Positions 1 to 9,319 are shown, numbered from the stretch's first letter. The stretch: DNA of 64,000 nt from Aquimarina algiphila (GCF_007489275.1 NZ_VLNR01000005.1:62001-126000); one strand, 5' to 3'. Numbers and translations are program-made. Notes: generated by a model not told the origin, from the letters alone.

Positions 1-212
1 TAATAGAAAATATGTGAATATTTCTATGTTTATAGGCTTAATTTTGAATGAATTATCGAGGGAGTAGTAAGAATATCCTTATAAATGTTTTAGATTAAAG
101 ACTGGAGGTATTATATTTACGGTACATCAGCTGGGATTGAACCTATAAAAACGGATATTATTTTAGCTGGATATACAAACAACCAACAATTTTTTCAATA
201 AAAGTTATATAA
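1..212 (+). other. Left edge, no complete gene; possible 3' remnant of an ORF
   Basis: No complete gene is visible. A + strand frame runs open from 94, just after a TAG at 91-93, to a TAA at 199-201. It encodes 35 residues ending in GYTNNQQFFQ and has no credible start codon. It stops 11 bases before the Hpt gene, so it may be the tail of a decayed or frameshifted upstream gene. I cannot assign a family. Confidence 0.2.
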
Positions 213-551
213 ATGAGCAAAGGATATAGTTTAAAAAATGTAGATGAATTATCAGGAGGTGATAATGAATTTATAGCTGTATTAGTACAGACATTTTTAG
301 AAGAAATACCACCTGATCTCGATAGTATGGTTCAGGCAGTAAATTCTGATAATCCACAAATGGCATACCAATATGCTCATAAAATGAAACCTAACCTTCA
401 GTTATTTGATATTGATCTTTTGGCTCAAATTAAACAAATTGAGGCATGGTCAAAAACAAATAAAGCAAAGGAAGAGATACTACCAATTTTAGAGCATATT
501 GTTACTACAGTAAATGGTGCTATAGAGAATCTTAAAGCTGATTTTAGTTAA
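213..551 (+). CDS. Hpt (histidine phosphotransfer) domain protein
   Basis: Small all-helical phosphorelay protein of 112 aa, the size of a single Hpt domain. The segment AHKMKP around residues 55-60 fits the Hpt signature, with His56 as the likely phosphorylated residue. Hpt proteins carry phosphate between a hybrid histidine kinase and a response regulator in the cytoplasm; no such partner is visible nearby, so it is an orphan here. It ends 3 bases before the cinA start, so the two are probably co-transcribed. The phosphorelay role is family knowledge; the partner is unknown. Confidence 0.75.
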   Translation: MSKGYSLKNVDELSGGDNEFIAVLVQTFLEEIPPDLDSMVQAVNSDNPQMAYQYAHKMKPNLQLFDIDLLAQIKQIEAWSKTNKAKEEILPILEHIVTTVNGAIENLKADFS

Positions 552-554
552 TAT

Positions 555-1823
555 ATGTTTGCAGAAATTATTACTATAGGTGATGAAATTCTGATAGGTC
601 AGATCATTGATTCTAATTCTGCGTTTATGGGAAAAGAATTGAATAAGATAGGTGTTGATGTACATCAGATCACATCGATTAGAGATGATCGACAACATAT
701 TCTTGATGCTCTTGATGAGGCAAGTAAGAGAGCAGATATAGTGTTGCTAACAGGAGGTCTTGGACCGACTAAAGATGATATTACTAAACATACTATTTGC
801 GAATATTTTGATGATACTTTGGTGCAGAATGATCAGGTGTTGGCTCATATAGAAAAGTTATTTGCAAAATATATCTCAACTCCAATTTCCGAGGTAAATA
901 AGCAACAAGCTCTTGTTCCTAAAACTTCAACGGTCTTGATGAATCTTTTTGGGACAGCACCGGGAATGTGGTTAGAAAAAGAGAATAAAGTATTCATATC
1001 AATGCCTGGAGTACCATATGAAATGAAAGGTTTAATGAAGAATGAAGTACTGCCAAGACTACAAAAGAGATTTGACAGACCATACATTATACATAAAACT
1101 ATACTTACATACGGTTTAGGAGAAAGTTCTATTGCAGAAAAAATTGAAGATTGGGAGAATGATTTACCCTCTTTTATTAAGTTAGCCTATTTACCTAATT
1201 TAGGTAATGTAAGACTTCGGCTTTCAGCTAGAGGAAATGATAAAAACCTTCTAGAAGATACAATAGAAAGCAAAGTACTGGCTTTACATGATATTATAGG
1301 TGATATTATTGTTGGCTATGAAGAAGATGAAACTATCGAAGTAAGAATAGGGAAGCTATTGGTTAAACAAAATAAAACACTTTCATTAGCAGAGAGTTGT
1401 ACAGGTGGTAAAATAGCGCAATTATTTACAAGCAGAGGAGGAGCATCAGCTTATTTTCAAGGGGCAGTAGTTACTTATGCTACTCAATCCAAAGTTGATA
1501 TATTAGGAGTGGATGAAGAAATTATAAAAAAATTCACGGTAACTAGTGCTGAAGTTGCAGAAGCAATGGCTTTATGTGTAAAAGAAAAGTTTAAATCAGA
1601 TTATGCAATTGCAACTACAGGTAATGCAGGTCCAGAAAAAGGAGATGGAGATGTAGAAGTGGGTACAGTTTTTATTGCAATAGCGAGTCCAAATGGTGTT
1701 TTTTCAGAAAAATTTGTATTCAGTAATCTTAGGGATCGAACCATTGGAAAAGCTGTTAATAAATCATTTGAGCTTCTTCTGCGCGAATTGAGGTTAAATA
1801 AAGATTTAATCGCGAATGATTAA
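555..1823 (+). CDS. cinA: CinA family protein (MoaB-like domain plus NMN amidohydrolase-like domain)
   Basis: Full-length 422 aa CinA. The N-terminal half is a molybdopterin-binding (MoaB/MogA-like) domain with [10 protein letters not shown] at residues 66-75. The C-terminal half is the PncC/CinA-C domain with AESCTGG at about 279-285 and TTGNAGP at about 354-360. In studied bacteria the C-terminal domain deamidates nicotinamide mononucleotide for pyridine-nucleotide salvage, and the N-terminal domain can act on ADP-ribose. Whether both activities exist here is inference. The ATG lies 3 bases after the Hpt stop. The 3' end overlaps the convergent gene by 18 bases. Confidence 0.93.
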   Translation: MFAEIITIGDEILIGQIIDSNSAFMGKELNKIGVDVHQITSIRDDRQHILDALDEASKRADIVLLTGGLGPTKDDITKHTICEYFDDTLVQNDQVLAHIEKLFAKYISTPISEVNKQQALVPKTSTVLMNLFGTAPGMWLEKENKVFISMPGVPYEMKGLMKNEVLPRLQKRFDRPYIIHKTILTYGLGESSIAEKIEDWENDLPSFIKLAYLPNLGNVRLRLSARGNDKNLLEDTIESKVLALHDIIGDIIVGYEEDETIEVRIGKLLVKQNKTLSLAESCTGGKIAQLFTSRGGASAYFQGAVVTYATQSKVDILGVDEEIIKKFTVTSAEVAEAMALCVKEKFKSDYAIATTGNAGPEKGDGDVEVGTVFIAIASPNGVFSEKFVFSNLRDRTIGKAVNKSFELLLRELRLNKDLIAND

Positions 1824-2207
1824 TTGTTCTACCCATGCGATAGCATCGTCTAAAGTGTGAAAAATTTGAGTGGGTTTGTTTAAAAAAACTTGCTCTAATT
1901 CTGCAACCTCTTTATTGAGAAGATCATATGTTACTACTGCAAAGCCCAATAAATTAGGAAATAAATCAGTAGATTTATAATGAGCTGTAGGTTCAAAAGA
2001 GTATGAATTAATCCTATTGGATATATATACAAAAGGTGTTTTGTTTCCATAGTGTTCTTTGCCTAGTTGAAATAATGCAGCAGCTTTCTCAAAATTAAGT
2101 ATAATACCTTCTTTTATTTCTGTCACAACATAGTTTTTATAGAAATAGGCTGAGCCTATATCAAGCTCGTACTTTTTAATAAATTGTTTGTTGTTTTTTG
2201 TATACAT
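1806..2207 (-). CDS. Conserved hypothetical cytosolic protein, possibly STAS/SpoIIAA-like
   Basis: 133 aa, no signal peptide or membrane segment. Alternating beta and alpha character with a C-terminal amphipathic helix ([13 protein letters not shown]) recalls the SpoIIAA/STAS-like fold common in Bacteroidota, but no signature residue fixes the family. It converges on cinA and overlaps its 3' end by 18 bases. Its promoter should lie in the gene-free stretch to its right, shared divergently with rpmB. I do not assign a function. Confidence 0.6.
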   Translation of the reverse strand: MYTKNNKQFIKKYELDIGSAYFYKNYVVTEIKEGIILNFEKAAALFQLGKEHYGNKTPFVYISNRINSYSFEPTAHYKSTDLFPNLLGFAVVTYDLLNKEVAELEQVFLNKPTQIFHTLDDAIAWVEQLIIRD

Positions 2208-2558
2208 TATATGATGTAGATATTATATCCTAAGATACAATAATAAATGGTAATGATTTAAAAACTAAGATACTGTGTTGTAATAAAAAAGCGAATCATG
2301 GTACCATGATTCGCTCTATAATTACTACTTAATTACCCCCATAATAAGTTGTAAGTTTTTACTATAAAAATTAACTACTATAAAAGTAATAGAATCCTTT
2401 TATTTGTGAAATAGGTAAAAACCCCTTTTTTTTCTTTTTTTATGTCTTAAAAGAAAAACTAAAAAAAGAAGAAAATTTTACTAAACTATTATTGGTGGTT
2501 CGCTAAATAATTCGTTAATTTGCACCCTGTTTTGAAATAATACCAAAATTAAGAAGAG
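2208..2558. other. Divergent intergenic region upstream of rpmB, with a perfect palindrome
   Basis: About 350 bases between the minus-strand hypothetical gene and rpmB. It contains a perfect 26-base palindrome at 2290-2315, AT-rich tracts, and near position 2515 a TTAATTTGC that resembles the Bacteroidota -7 box (one base off TAnnTTTG) at a plausible distance from rpmB. No coding frame of note is visible; a 5-codon ATG frame on the minus strand near 2340 is probably chance. Confidence 0.5.
2290..2315 (-). terminator. Perfect 26-base inverted repeat with a minus-strand T tract
   Basis: Two arms of GCGAATCATGG meet at a TA centre with no mismatch. The six A's at 2285-2290 give a U tract only for a minus-strand transcript, so this looks like an intrinsic terminator pointing left. 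No annotated minus-strand gene ends here: the gene to the left starts at 2207. It could end a short unannotated RNA or serve as a dyad protein-binding site. Confidence 0.4.
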
Positions 2559-2798
2559 ATGTCAAGAGTTTGCGAGCTTACAGGTAAAAAAGCAATGGTA
2601 GGGAACAATGTTTCTCACGCGATGAATAAAACAAAACGTAAATTTAATGCGAATTTAATTAAAAAGCGTTTTTATATTCCAGAAGAAGATCGTTGGATAA
2701 CACTTAAAGTGTCTACTGCTGCGTTAAAAAATATAAATAAGAACGGAATCTCTGCGGTTTTAAAAGAAGCTAGAGAAAAAGGTTTTTTTAATAAATAA
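2559..2798 (+). CDS. rpmB: 50S ribosomal protein L28
   Basis: 79 aa, the family length. It begins MSRVCELTGKK and continues with the basic NVSHAMNKTKRKF segment typical of bacterial L28. It binds 23S rRNA in the large subunit. First gene of the rpmB-rpmG-DUF4295 run, with 24 bases to rpmG. An A-rich leader without a strong Shine-Dalgarno precedes the ATG, as is usual in Bacteroidota. Confidence 0.97.
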   Translation: MSRVCELTGKKAMVGNNVSHAMNKTKRKFNANLIKKRFYIPEEDRWITLKVSTAALKNINKNGISAVLKEAREKGFFNK

Positions 2799-2822
2799 TC
2801 TTCTTTTTTAAAGATACTTATA

Positions 2823-3005
2823 ATGGCAAAGAAAGGTAATAGAGTGCAAGTGATCTTAGAATGTACAGAGCATAAAGCTACGGGTAAACCAGGTACATCA
2901 AGATATATTACAACAAAGAACAAAAAGAACACTCCTGATAGAATAGAATTAAAGAAATTTAATCCTGTTTTAAAGAAAATGACTGTTCATAAAGAAATAA
3001 AATAA
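2823..3005 (+). CDS. rpmG: 50S ribosomal protein L33
   Basis: 60 aa. It begins [18 protein letters not shown] and has the [25 protein letters not shown] segment expected of L33. This form has only one cysteine, so it is the zinc-independent (C-) type rather than the four-cysteine type. It sits between rpmB and the DUF4295 gene and is surely co-transcribed with them. Confidence 0.97.
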   Translation: MAKKGNRVQVILECTEHKATGKPGTSRYITTKNKKNTPDRIELKKFNPVLKKMTVHKEIK

Positions 3006-3011
3006 TAAGAG

Positions 3012-3164
3012 ATGGCAAAGAAATCGGTAGCATCGTTACAAACAGGATCAAAGAGATTAACGAAAGCCATAAAAATGGTAAAATCTCCAAAAACAGGAGC
3101 TTATACTTTTGTAGAATCAATAATGCCACCAGAGGCAGTTAGTGATTTTTTAAAGAAAAAGTAA
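3012..3164 (+). CDS. DUF4295 family small basic protein
   Basis: 50 aa basic protein beginning MAKKSVASLQTGSKRL and ending VSDFLKKK. The start ATG is 6 bases after the rpmG stop, and the gene ends just before a clear terminator. Bacteroidota genomes routinely carry this DUF4295 gene directly behind rpmB-rpmG, so a ribosome- or translation-linked role is a reasonable inference, but its function is not established to my knowledge. It is easily missed because of its length. Confidence 0.92.
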   Translation: MAKKSVASLQTGSKRLTKAIKMVKSPKTGAYTFVESIMPPEAVSDFLKKK

Positions 3165-3190
3165 TCCCTTACAAGATATTTTAAAAAGAA

Positions 3191-3229
3191 GCCGTTTCAA
3201 TTGTATTGAAATGGCTCTTTCTTTTTATA
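3191..3229 (+). terminator. Intrinsic terminator of the rpmB-rpmG-DUF4295 operon
   Basis: Arms GCCGTTTCAA (3191-3200) and TTGAAATGGC (3206-3215) pair with one G-U wobble around a 5-base loop, followed by the T-rich tract TCTTTCTTTTT. Confidence 0.85.
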
Positions 3230-3289
3230 TTTAAAGAATGTAACTAACTATTTTAGTTTTTTTAATTTTTAGCATATTGAATAGTACAG

Positions 3290-4243
3290 ATGGGGCTTTT
3301 TAAAAATATATTTTCTTCAGAGAAAAAGGAAACACTTGATAAAGGATTAGAGAAATCTAAAACTAATTTTTTTTCTAAATTAAGTAAAGCAGTAGCAGGT
3401 AAATCCAAGGTTGATGATGATGTACTGGATGATTTAGAAGAAATATTAGTCACAAGTGATGTTGGTGTGAAAACCACCATTAAGATTATAGAACGTATAG
3501 AAAACCGTGTGTCAAAGGATAAATATCTGGGAACAGATGAATTAAATAAAATCCTTAGAGAGGAAATTGCGGGTTTACTTTCTGAAACCAATGTAGGAGA
3601 AGCGACCGATTTTGAGATTCCAAAGGATAAGAAACCCTATGTTTTAATGGTTGTTGGGGTAAATGGAGTTGGTAAAACCACTACAATAGGAAAATTAGCT
3701 TATCAGTTAAAGAATAAAGGGTTAAAAGTTGTATTAGGAGCAGCTGATACCTTTAGAGCGGCGGCTATCGATCAGTTACAAGTATGGGCAGATCGAGTAG
3801 ATGTTCCTATAGTTAAGCAAGATATGGGTAGTGATCCGGCTTCTGTGGCTTTTGATACATTAGAATCGGGAGTGAATCAAGATGCAGATGTGATTATAAT
3901 TGATACAGCAGGTAGATTACATAATAAAATCAATTTGATGAACGAGTTGACAAAAGTGAAACGAGTAATGCAGAAAGTGATAGGAGATGCTCCTCATGAC
4001 GTATTATTGGTTTTAGATGGTTCTACTGGTCAAAATGCTTTTGAACAAGCAAAACAGTTTACAGCTGCTACAGAGGTAACTTCGTTAGCAGTTACCAAAT
4101 TAGACGGAACAGCCAAAGGCGGAGTAGTGATTGGTATAAGTGATCAATTTCAAATCCCTGTTAAGTATATAGGTGTTGGAGAGGGTATTGAAGATCTTCA
4201 GGTATTTAATAAATATGAATTTGTAGATTCGTTCTTTAAATAA
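3290..4243 (+). CDS. ftsY: Signal recognition particle receptor FtsY
   Basis: 317 aa SRP-type GTPase. An N domain of about 100 residues is followed by the G domain: GVNGVGKTTT at about residues 123-132, the DTFRAAA box, DTAGR at about 205-209, and TKLDGTAKGG from about 269. FtsY docks ribosome-SRP complexes at the inner membrane. There is almost no acidic N-terminal A domain, as in other short FtsY forms. It is flanked by two terminators, so it is probably its own transcription unit. Confidence 0.97.
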   Translation: MGLFKNIFSSEKKETLDKGLEKSKTNFFSKLSKAVAGKSKVDDDVLDDLEEILVTSDVGVKTTIKIIERIENRVSKDKYLGTDELNKILREEIAGLLSETNVGEATDFEIPKDKKPYVLMVVGVNGVGKTTTIGKLAYQLKNKGLKVVLGAADTFRAAAIDQLQVWADRVDVPIVKQDMGSDPASVAFDTLESGVNQDADVIIIDTAGRLHNKINLMNELTKVKRVMQKVIGDAPHDVLLVLDGSTGQNAFEQAKQFTAATEVTSLAVTKLDGTAKGGVVIGISDQFQIPVKYIGVGEGIEDLQVFNKYEFVDSFFK

Positions 4244-4273
4244 AAAAAAGAAACTGTTATAATATAGTTAAAA

Positions 4274-4307
4274 AGGCACCTTGATATAATTAAGGTGCCT
4301 TTTTTTA
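4274..4307 (+). terminator. Intrinsic terminator of ftsY
   Basis: Perfect 9-base arms AGGCACCTT (4274-4282) and AAGGTGCCT (4292-4300) with a 9-base loop, then seven T's. Confidence 0.9.
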
Positions 4308-4383
4308 TTGATTTTTATATAAGGATAATATACAAGCAAAAATTGATTGGATTGTAAACCTTACCCATATAACGGTTTTAATA

Positions 4384-5988
4384 ATGATATTTAAGAAAGC
4401 TCTTTTTTTTGTCATAACTATTTTTTGTTGTTGTTTACAGAGAATTAACGCTCAGAATCAGTTTGATCAAGATCAATTCCTTTGTCGAATATTAGATGAA
4501 GATTCAAAAACTCCGATATTTTATGCTACTGTTAAGTTGCTGGGAACAAATAGAGGAGTGATTGCAGATGATGAAGGTCAATTTAGACTCCCTTCAACTT
4601 TGGATGTTTCTGGAAAAATAAGTCTATCTTCTATAGGATATAGAACTAAAGAAATAGTAATAGGGAAACTTCTTAGCAACCAGATAAATATTATTTATTT
4701 AAAACCCAATGTTGAAGAATTAGATGCTGTTACATTGGTTTCGGGAAGAAAGAAAAAACGTCGGTTTACTGCTAGGCAAATCATAAAAAAAGCATTACAA
4801 AATATTGTTCTAAATTATCCTAAAAAGCCATTTTCATATATAGCTTATTATCGTGATTATCAGCAGCCTGTAGATGATTCTTATAGAGTGTTGTCCAATC
4901 AAAAAAAAAGCACTCAATATATTAATTTAAATGAAAGTATAATTGAGGTATTCGATGCTGGATTCGGTACAGATTATTTAACTAATAAACAAAATCAAAC
5001 ACTGCTTTATAGCTATCACAGAAATGAGACTTTTGCTCAAGATAGTGGATTAGCTATCCCTTATGATAATGTAAAAGAAAAATACCTGGAAAGTGTTATT
5101 ATTTCTCCTTTAGGAGGAAATGAATTAAATGTCTTGAATATTACCAATGCAATACGGAATCATGATAGGATGTCTTTCTCCTTTATAGATGTTTTGGATG
5201 TAGATTTTTTGAAGAATCATTTTTTTAGCTTGCAAGGTATCCGTTACCTTGATGATACCCCGATCTATGAAATTAATTTTGTGGCAGAAGACGCGGCTTC
5301 TGGAGCACTACATTTTGCAAAAGGGAAAATTTTTATTGCTAAGGAGAATTTTGCAATTCATAAACTTAATTATGAAGTATTTAAACAGAAAAAAAAGAAT
5401 GCATTATATAGAGTTGCATTAGAGTATGCTCCTATAAAAGGAAAAATGTACCTTAATTATATAACATTCAATAATAAATTTCAGGTTAATACTGATTATT
5501 ATTTTAGGATAGAAAATATTTTCTTAGATCTTGATAATATGTTTTTTGATGTGTATTTCAACAGAAAATTAGATAAAAAAACAATAACTCCTATTTCAAA
5601 TAAGTTTAAAATAACATATACTTATAAAAAACATAAGGTTCGTATTAAGGATGTTTTAACCTTTGATGATCATTTAAGGATTGTAATAGATCAAGAACAA
5701 TTATTTTCTATACCCGATTTTAACTTTAAAAACTTTTCTGAAGATATTAAGTTAAAAATTAGAAATATCAGTGACATTGATGGAAATGTAATAAACGAAA
5801 TTCCTAAAGTAACCTTAAATCAATATAGAGAGATATTTGTACAAGAGGTTTTTCCCGGTAAAAAGATAAAGGATACTACAAAAACAATGAATAAGTATGC
5901 TCCATTATCTACGTCTGAGATTAATCTTTTTAAAGATAAAGATAAGTATTGGGTAAATACTCCGTTAAAAAAGCACACAGGTCATTAA
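4384..5988 (+). CDS. Exported protein with carboxypeptidase-like regulatory domain
   Basis: 534 aa. A signal peptide ends near INAQ (residue 24). A carboxypeptidase-regulatory-like beta-sandwich follows (about 34-110: FYATVKLLGTNRGVIADDEG, then a SIGYRTKEI strand). The remaining 400 residues are beta-rich and aromatic without enzyme motifs, and resemble the Bacteroidota outer-membrane-associated proteins that carry this N-terminal domain. No TonB-receptor plug is visible. Probably periplasmic or outer-membrane. It starts after the ftsY terminator and is followed 34 bases later by the amidase gene. Confidence 0.75.
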   Translation: MIFKKALFFVITIFCCCLQRINAQNQFDQDQFLCRILDEDSKTPIFYATVKLLGTNRGVIADDEGQFRLPSTLDVSGKISLSSIGYRTKEIVIGKLLSNQINIIYLKPNVEELDAVTLVSGRKKKRRFTARQIIKKALQNIVLNYPKKPFSYIAYYRDYQQPVDDSYRVLSNQKKSTQYINLNESIIEVFDAGFGTDYLTNKQNQTLLYSYHRNETFAQDSGLAIPYDNVKEKYLESVIISPLGGNELNVLNITNAIRNHDRMSFSFIDVLDVDFLKNHFFSLQGIRYLDDTPIYEINFVAEDAASGALHFAKGKIFIAKENFAIHKLNYEVFKQKKKNALYRVALEYAPIKGKMYLNYITFNNKFQVNTDYYFRIENIFLDLDNMFFDVYFNRKLDKKTITPISNKFKITYTYKKHKVRIKDVLTFDDHLRIVIDQEQLFSIPDFNFKNFSEDIKLKIRNISDIDGNVINEIPKVTLNQYREIFVQEVFPGKKIKDTTKTMNKYAPLSTSEINLFKDKDKYWVNTPLKKHTGH

Positions 5989-6022
5989 TTAAGAGAATTT
6001 TTAAATTTAAAATCTACTTTTC

Positions 6023-7699
6023 ATGAAAAACGTAATTATACTTCTTCTTTTTGTTGTTTCTGTTTTTGTTTCTTGTAAAAAGGAAAAGGATACAAAACCA
6101 CAAGAAGAGAAACAACCCAGGGTAGTTTGGCAATCCTATGATGAAACCAAAGATCTGGAAGCAACTCAATCACTTGAGCAGGCCAGGATGCATTTAAAAT
6201 TGGTGAATTCTAAAGTATTGGATAAAAATGACATTTGGAAGAGTTTAGAGCCCGAATTAGATTTTTTCTCTGAAGAAAAATATAAGAGTTTAAAGCAATT
6301 TATCTTGGAAAAAGATATACCTACAATTCAACAAAACATAAAAGATAATAGGCTTACGTATGAAGAGTTAACTCTTTTCTATATCTACCGCATTAGAAAA
6401 TACGAAAGTGATAATGCTTTGTCATTAAATTCGGTGATAGCTCTCAATCCAAAGGTAGTCGATCTTGCTCGAGAATTAGATAAAGTTGATAAAGCGAGTA
6501 TTGATGTAAATTCTGTTTTTGGGATGCCTATTCTGCTTAAGGACAATATCAACACAGAAGATATAGCTACCACAGCAGGAGCAATAGCGCTGCAGCATAA
6601 TAATACTAAAAACGCTTTTATAACAGAGAAGTTAATTGCGAAAAATGCGTTAATTCTTGGCAAAGCTAATCTTAGTGAATGGGCATATTTTTTATGTTCA
6701 GGATGTCCAGTTGGTTATAGCGCAGTAGGTGGACAAACTCTTAATCCATACGGGAGAATGATTTTTGAAACCGGAGGATCTAGTTCGGGTAGCGGAGTTA
6801 CGGTAGCAGCAAATTTTTGCGTCGCAGCTATAGGAATGGAGACTAGCGGGTCTATTTTGTCTCCATCTAGTCAAAATTCTGTAGTTGGGCTTAAACCAAC
6901 CATTGGAGTATTAAGTAGAACAGGAATAGTGCCTATTTCGAGTACTTTGGATACTCCTGGTCCTATGACCAAAAGTGTGATTGATAATGCAATTGTACTC
7001 AATGCAATTATTGGTAAGGATAACAATGACGCACCTTCTATAGCTACAGATATAAATTTTGTAAACTTAATTAATGATGTGAGTTTAAAAGAAAAGCGTT
7101 TTGGTATTATAAAAGACCTTTTAGAAGATTCGATATACAAAATAGCAACAGAAAAAATAGAGAAAGCAGGAGGTGTGCTTATTGAAATTGAACCAGAACA
7201 AGTTCAATTACCAGGTTTCCTAAGCATTTTGAATATTGATATGAAAAACGATCTTCCAGAATATATTAAAACACAGGCTGGGGATGAAGTTGAGATAAAA
7301 AATATCGAAGATGCGATTGCTTTCAATAATAAAGATACGTTGATACGTATTCCATATGGGCAACAATTATTTGAGGGTATAATAACAGATAGCACTACAG
7401 TCGAAGAATTAAATGAGATTAAGGAGAGGTTAAAAACGGCTGCGCGTACATATTTTGATGTTCACATAAATAAACATCAATTAGATGCAATACTCTCCAT
7501 TAATAATTATCATGCGGGATATGCCGCTGTTGCCAAATATCCGGCTCTTACAGTACCTATGGGATATTCAGCCAAGGGAGAACCAAAAGGGCTTACGTTT
7601 ATTGCCGAACCTTTTTCTGAAGGTAAATTATTGCAATTGGGTCATGCGTACGAAAAAGTTACAAAAGAACGTAAGATGCCTGTTTCATACATTGAATAA
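6023..7699 (+). CDS. Amidase-signature family lipoprotein
   Basis: 558 aa. Lipobox VFVSC near residue 18 predicts a lipid-anchored envelope enzyme. The amidase signature is clear: LLKDNINT holds the catalytic Lys, GGSSSGSG at about 251-258 holds the cis-Ser, and METSGSILSPSS holds the nucleophile Ser where many relatives have TGGS. Enzymes with this Ser-cisSer-Lys triad hydrolyse amides; the substrate cannot be read from sequence. An extra N-terminal region of about 150 residues precedes the core. It probably shares a transcript with the gene before it. Confidence 0.88.
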   Translation: MKNVIILLLFVVSVFVSCKKEKDTKPQEEKQPRVVWQSYDETKDLEATQSLEQARMHLKLVNSKVLDKNDIWKSLEPELDFFSEEKYKSLKQFILEKDIPTIQQNIKDNRLTYEELTLFYIYRIRKYESDNALSLNSVIALNPKVVDLARELDKVDKASIDVNSVFGMPILLKDNINTEDIATTAGAIALQHNNTKNAFITEKLIAKNALILGKANLSEWAYFLCSGCPVGYSAVGGQTLNPYGRMIFETGGSSSGSGVTVAANFCVAAIGMETSGSILSPSSQNSVVGLKPTIGVLSRTGIVPISSTLDTPGPMTKSVIDNAIVLNAIIGKDNNDAPSIATDINFVNLINDVSLKEKRFGIIKDLLEDSIYKIATEKIEKAGGVLIEIEPEQVQLPGFLSILNIDMKNDLPEYIKTQAGDEVEIKNIEDAIAFNNKDTLIRIPYGQQLFEGIITDSTTVEELNEIKERLKTAARTYFDVHINKHQLDAILSINNYHAGYAAVAKYPALTVPMGYSAKGEPKGLTFIAEPFSEGKLLQLGHAYEKVTKERKMPVSYIE

Positions 7700-7710
7700 A
7701 ATATAAAAAT

Positions 7711-7735
7711 CCCCTCTTTTGTAAAAAAAGAGGGG
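7711..7735. terminator. Bidirectional terminator between the amidase and a small membrane protein gene
   Basis: Arms CCCCTCTTTT (7711-7720) and AAAAGAGGGG (7726-7735) pair perfectly. The A/T tract on the left (AAAATATAAAAAT) gives a strong U tract for minus-strand transcripts; the right side is weaker. It therefore serves the small minus-strand gene at 7744-7854 and probably the amidase too. Confidence 0.8.
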
Positions 7736-7743
7736 TGTGGGTT

Positions 7744-7854
7744 TTAATTGTTGAGGTCAAACGTCAAATAGATCATAAAAATGCAATACGCTATTAAGAA
7801 AGCCCCGCTTAACAGCAATCCAAGTTTTGACGCCTGTTTAGGTAATTTTGACAT
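7744..7854 (-). CDS. Small single-pass membrane protein (36 aa)
   Basis: A 36-codon frame begins MSKLPKQASKLG and continues into about 22 hydrophobic residues (LLLSGAFLIAYCIFMIYL) before a short polar tail TFDLNN. A positively charged N-terminus followed by one transmembrane helix is the layout of known small membrane proteins. The stop lies 9 bases before a terminator whose U tract favours this strand, which supports a real transcript. No Shine-Dalgarno is seen, as is usual in this phylum. Function unknown. Confidence 0.5.
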   Translation of the reverse strand: MSKLPKQASKLGLLLSGAFLIAYCIFMIYLTFDLNN

Positions 7855-7958
7855 AGGTTTTGGTTTGTAGAGTAAGATGATTATGGGTTTTAATTTATTT
7901 GTATGATATTAAGTGATTTTTTTGTGTTATTAATGAATATAAAATAAGTGATAATGAT

Positions 7959-8636
7959 TTAATTACATCTATTTCTAAGTACATCATCAAAAGTGTTTTC
8001 TAATTCTCCAAGACTGCTAACCCTTAAGACAGCACCATCAGAAATAAGAACAGTCATAGGAAAATCCAGGTTAACAAAATCATTTCGATTTAGCCCGTCT
8101 ATAAAATCATAAAAGTCCTTATCATTTTCAAAATCCACTTTAAGTATTAATTCATTTTGTGAATCAAAACCAGAAGCAGAAAGTGGGTATTCAAAATCAA
8201 TACAAGCGATACTATCGTTTTGACCATTACAATTGTTTACCTGTCCTTGTAGTTGTGTATCATCATTAACTGCAATTTCTGTAAAGTCATTAAATATTAG
8301 AGTTATTGGAAAACTAAACACTATTGGATCAGTATCATTAAAAAGTCCTTGGTTGGCTGCAATGTCGTCTATAGTGTTATAATTTATTACTTGACTATTT
8401 GCTGTAATCGTGAACGGAAATTTTATACTAAAACAACTTGCTTTATCAATAGAGTCATCTACAGAACCGTCATTAGTTACGGCACGTAAAATCAACCCAG
8501 CTATTTTAGAATCTGAACTAAGGTATTGATTATTTGTGTCTTGTAATAATTCATCTGATTCACTTCTACAAGATGTGATGAACATGGTAATACCCCATGT
8601 TAAAAGAAATAGAATTGAACTGGTTTTTGTATTCAT
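7959..8636 (-). CDS. Hypothetical lipoprotein with repeated beta motifs
   Basis: From the ATG at 8636 the product is 225 aa and starts with a signal peptide ending FITSC, a good lipobox. An in-frame ATG further upstream (8732) would bury the signal, so 8636 is preferred. The mature part repeats a pattern like FPFTIT..., FPITLIFND and FPMTVLISDG, suggesting several related beta units. It is transcribed divergently from the ECF sigma gene 110 bases away, which suggests a link to that cell-surface signalling system. No family is assigned. Confidence 0.75.
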   Translation of the reverse strand: MNTKTSSILFLLTWGITMFITSCRSESDELLQDTNNQYLSSDSKIAGLILRAVTNDGSVDDSIDKASCFSIKFPFTITANSQVINYNTIDDIAANQGLFNDTDPIVFSFPITLIFNDFTEIAVNDDTQLQGQVNNCNGQNDSIACIDFEYPLSASGFDSQNELILKVDFENDKDFYDFIDGLNRNDFVNLDFPMTVLISDGAVLRVSSLGELENTFDDVLRNRCN

Positions 8637-8746
8637 AAGCTGCAATCTTTTCAAATATAAGATTATACTATTATAACAACTAAATATTAAAAATCCCTTT
8701 TTTATTTTAGTTTTTTCTAAATTTAAACCCAAGAAACTTTATAAAA

Positions 8747-9265
8747 ATGCCAAAAGAGCTGCAAGAAGATGTCTGCGAAGAAAAGATGTTTTCTAAGATC
8801 TATACGAAATATTCAAAAGATTTATACAACTATCTATATTATAAATATGGTGAGTCACTGAGTCCTAATGATAAAATGCAAGATGCTTTTATTAAGTTAT
8901 TAGATAACTGTAAAAAAGTTACTCCCTCTAAAGCAAAAGCTTTTGTTTTCAGTGTTGCAAAAAATATGATGCTTAATGAGATAAAACATCAAAAAGTAGT
9001 GCTACGACACAGAGAGAATAAACCAAAAGAATATACAAATGAGTCACCAGAGTTTATTATAGAAGAAAAGGAGTTTTTGAAAAAGTATCAGATTGCATTG
9101 AGCAGGTTAACAGAAGATCAGCGAGTCGCTTTTTTATTAAATAAAGTAGAAGGGAAAAAACATATCGAAATCGCAGAAATGCTTGGTGTAACGCGTAAGG
9201 CAGTGGAGAATAGAATCTATACAGCATATAAAAAATTAAAAAGCGAAATAGAAGGTTTTAAATAA
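8747..9265 (+). CDS. ECF-type RNA polymerase sigma factor (FecI-like)
   Basis: 172 aa. Sigma region 2 lies at about residues 20-85 (YNYLYYKYGESLSPNDKMQD then the FVFSVAKNMM helix). Region 4 is C-terminal (LTEDQRVAFLLNKVEG ... IAEMLGVTRKAVENRI), with the helix-turn-helix. It should direct transcription of the downstream TonB receptor after release by the anti-sigma encoded 54 bases later. The sigma, FecR, TonB-receptor order is classical for cell-surface signalling in Bacteroidota. Confidence 0.92.
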   Translation: MPKELQEDVCEEKMFSKIYTKYSKDLYNYLYYKYGESLSPNDKMQDAFIKLLDNCKKVTPSKAKAFVFSVAKNMMLNEIKHQKVVLRHRENKPKEYTNESPEFIIEEKEFLKKYQIALSRLTEDQRVAFLLNKVEGKKHIEIAEMLGVTRKAVENRIYTAYKKLKSEIEGFK

Positions 9266-9319
9266 TTGTAAAGGAAAAAGAAACATTAAGTTGTTTTATA
9301 TATAGAAGGGTGTAAAAAA

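Noticed and set aside
7485..7706. 73-codon + strand frame
   Set aside because: Out-of-frame overlap with the conserved C-terminus of the amidase; no family features.
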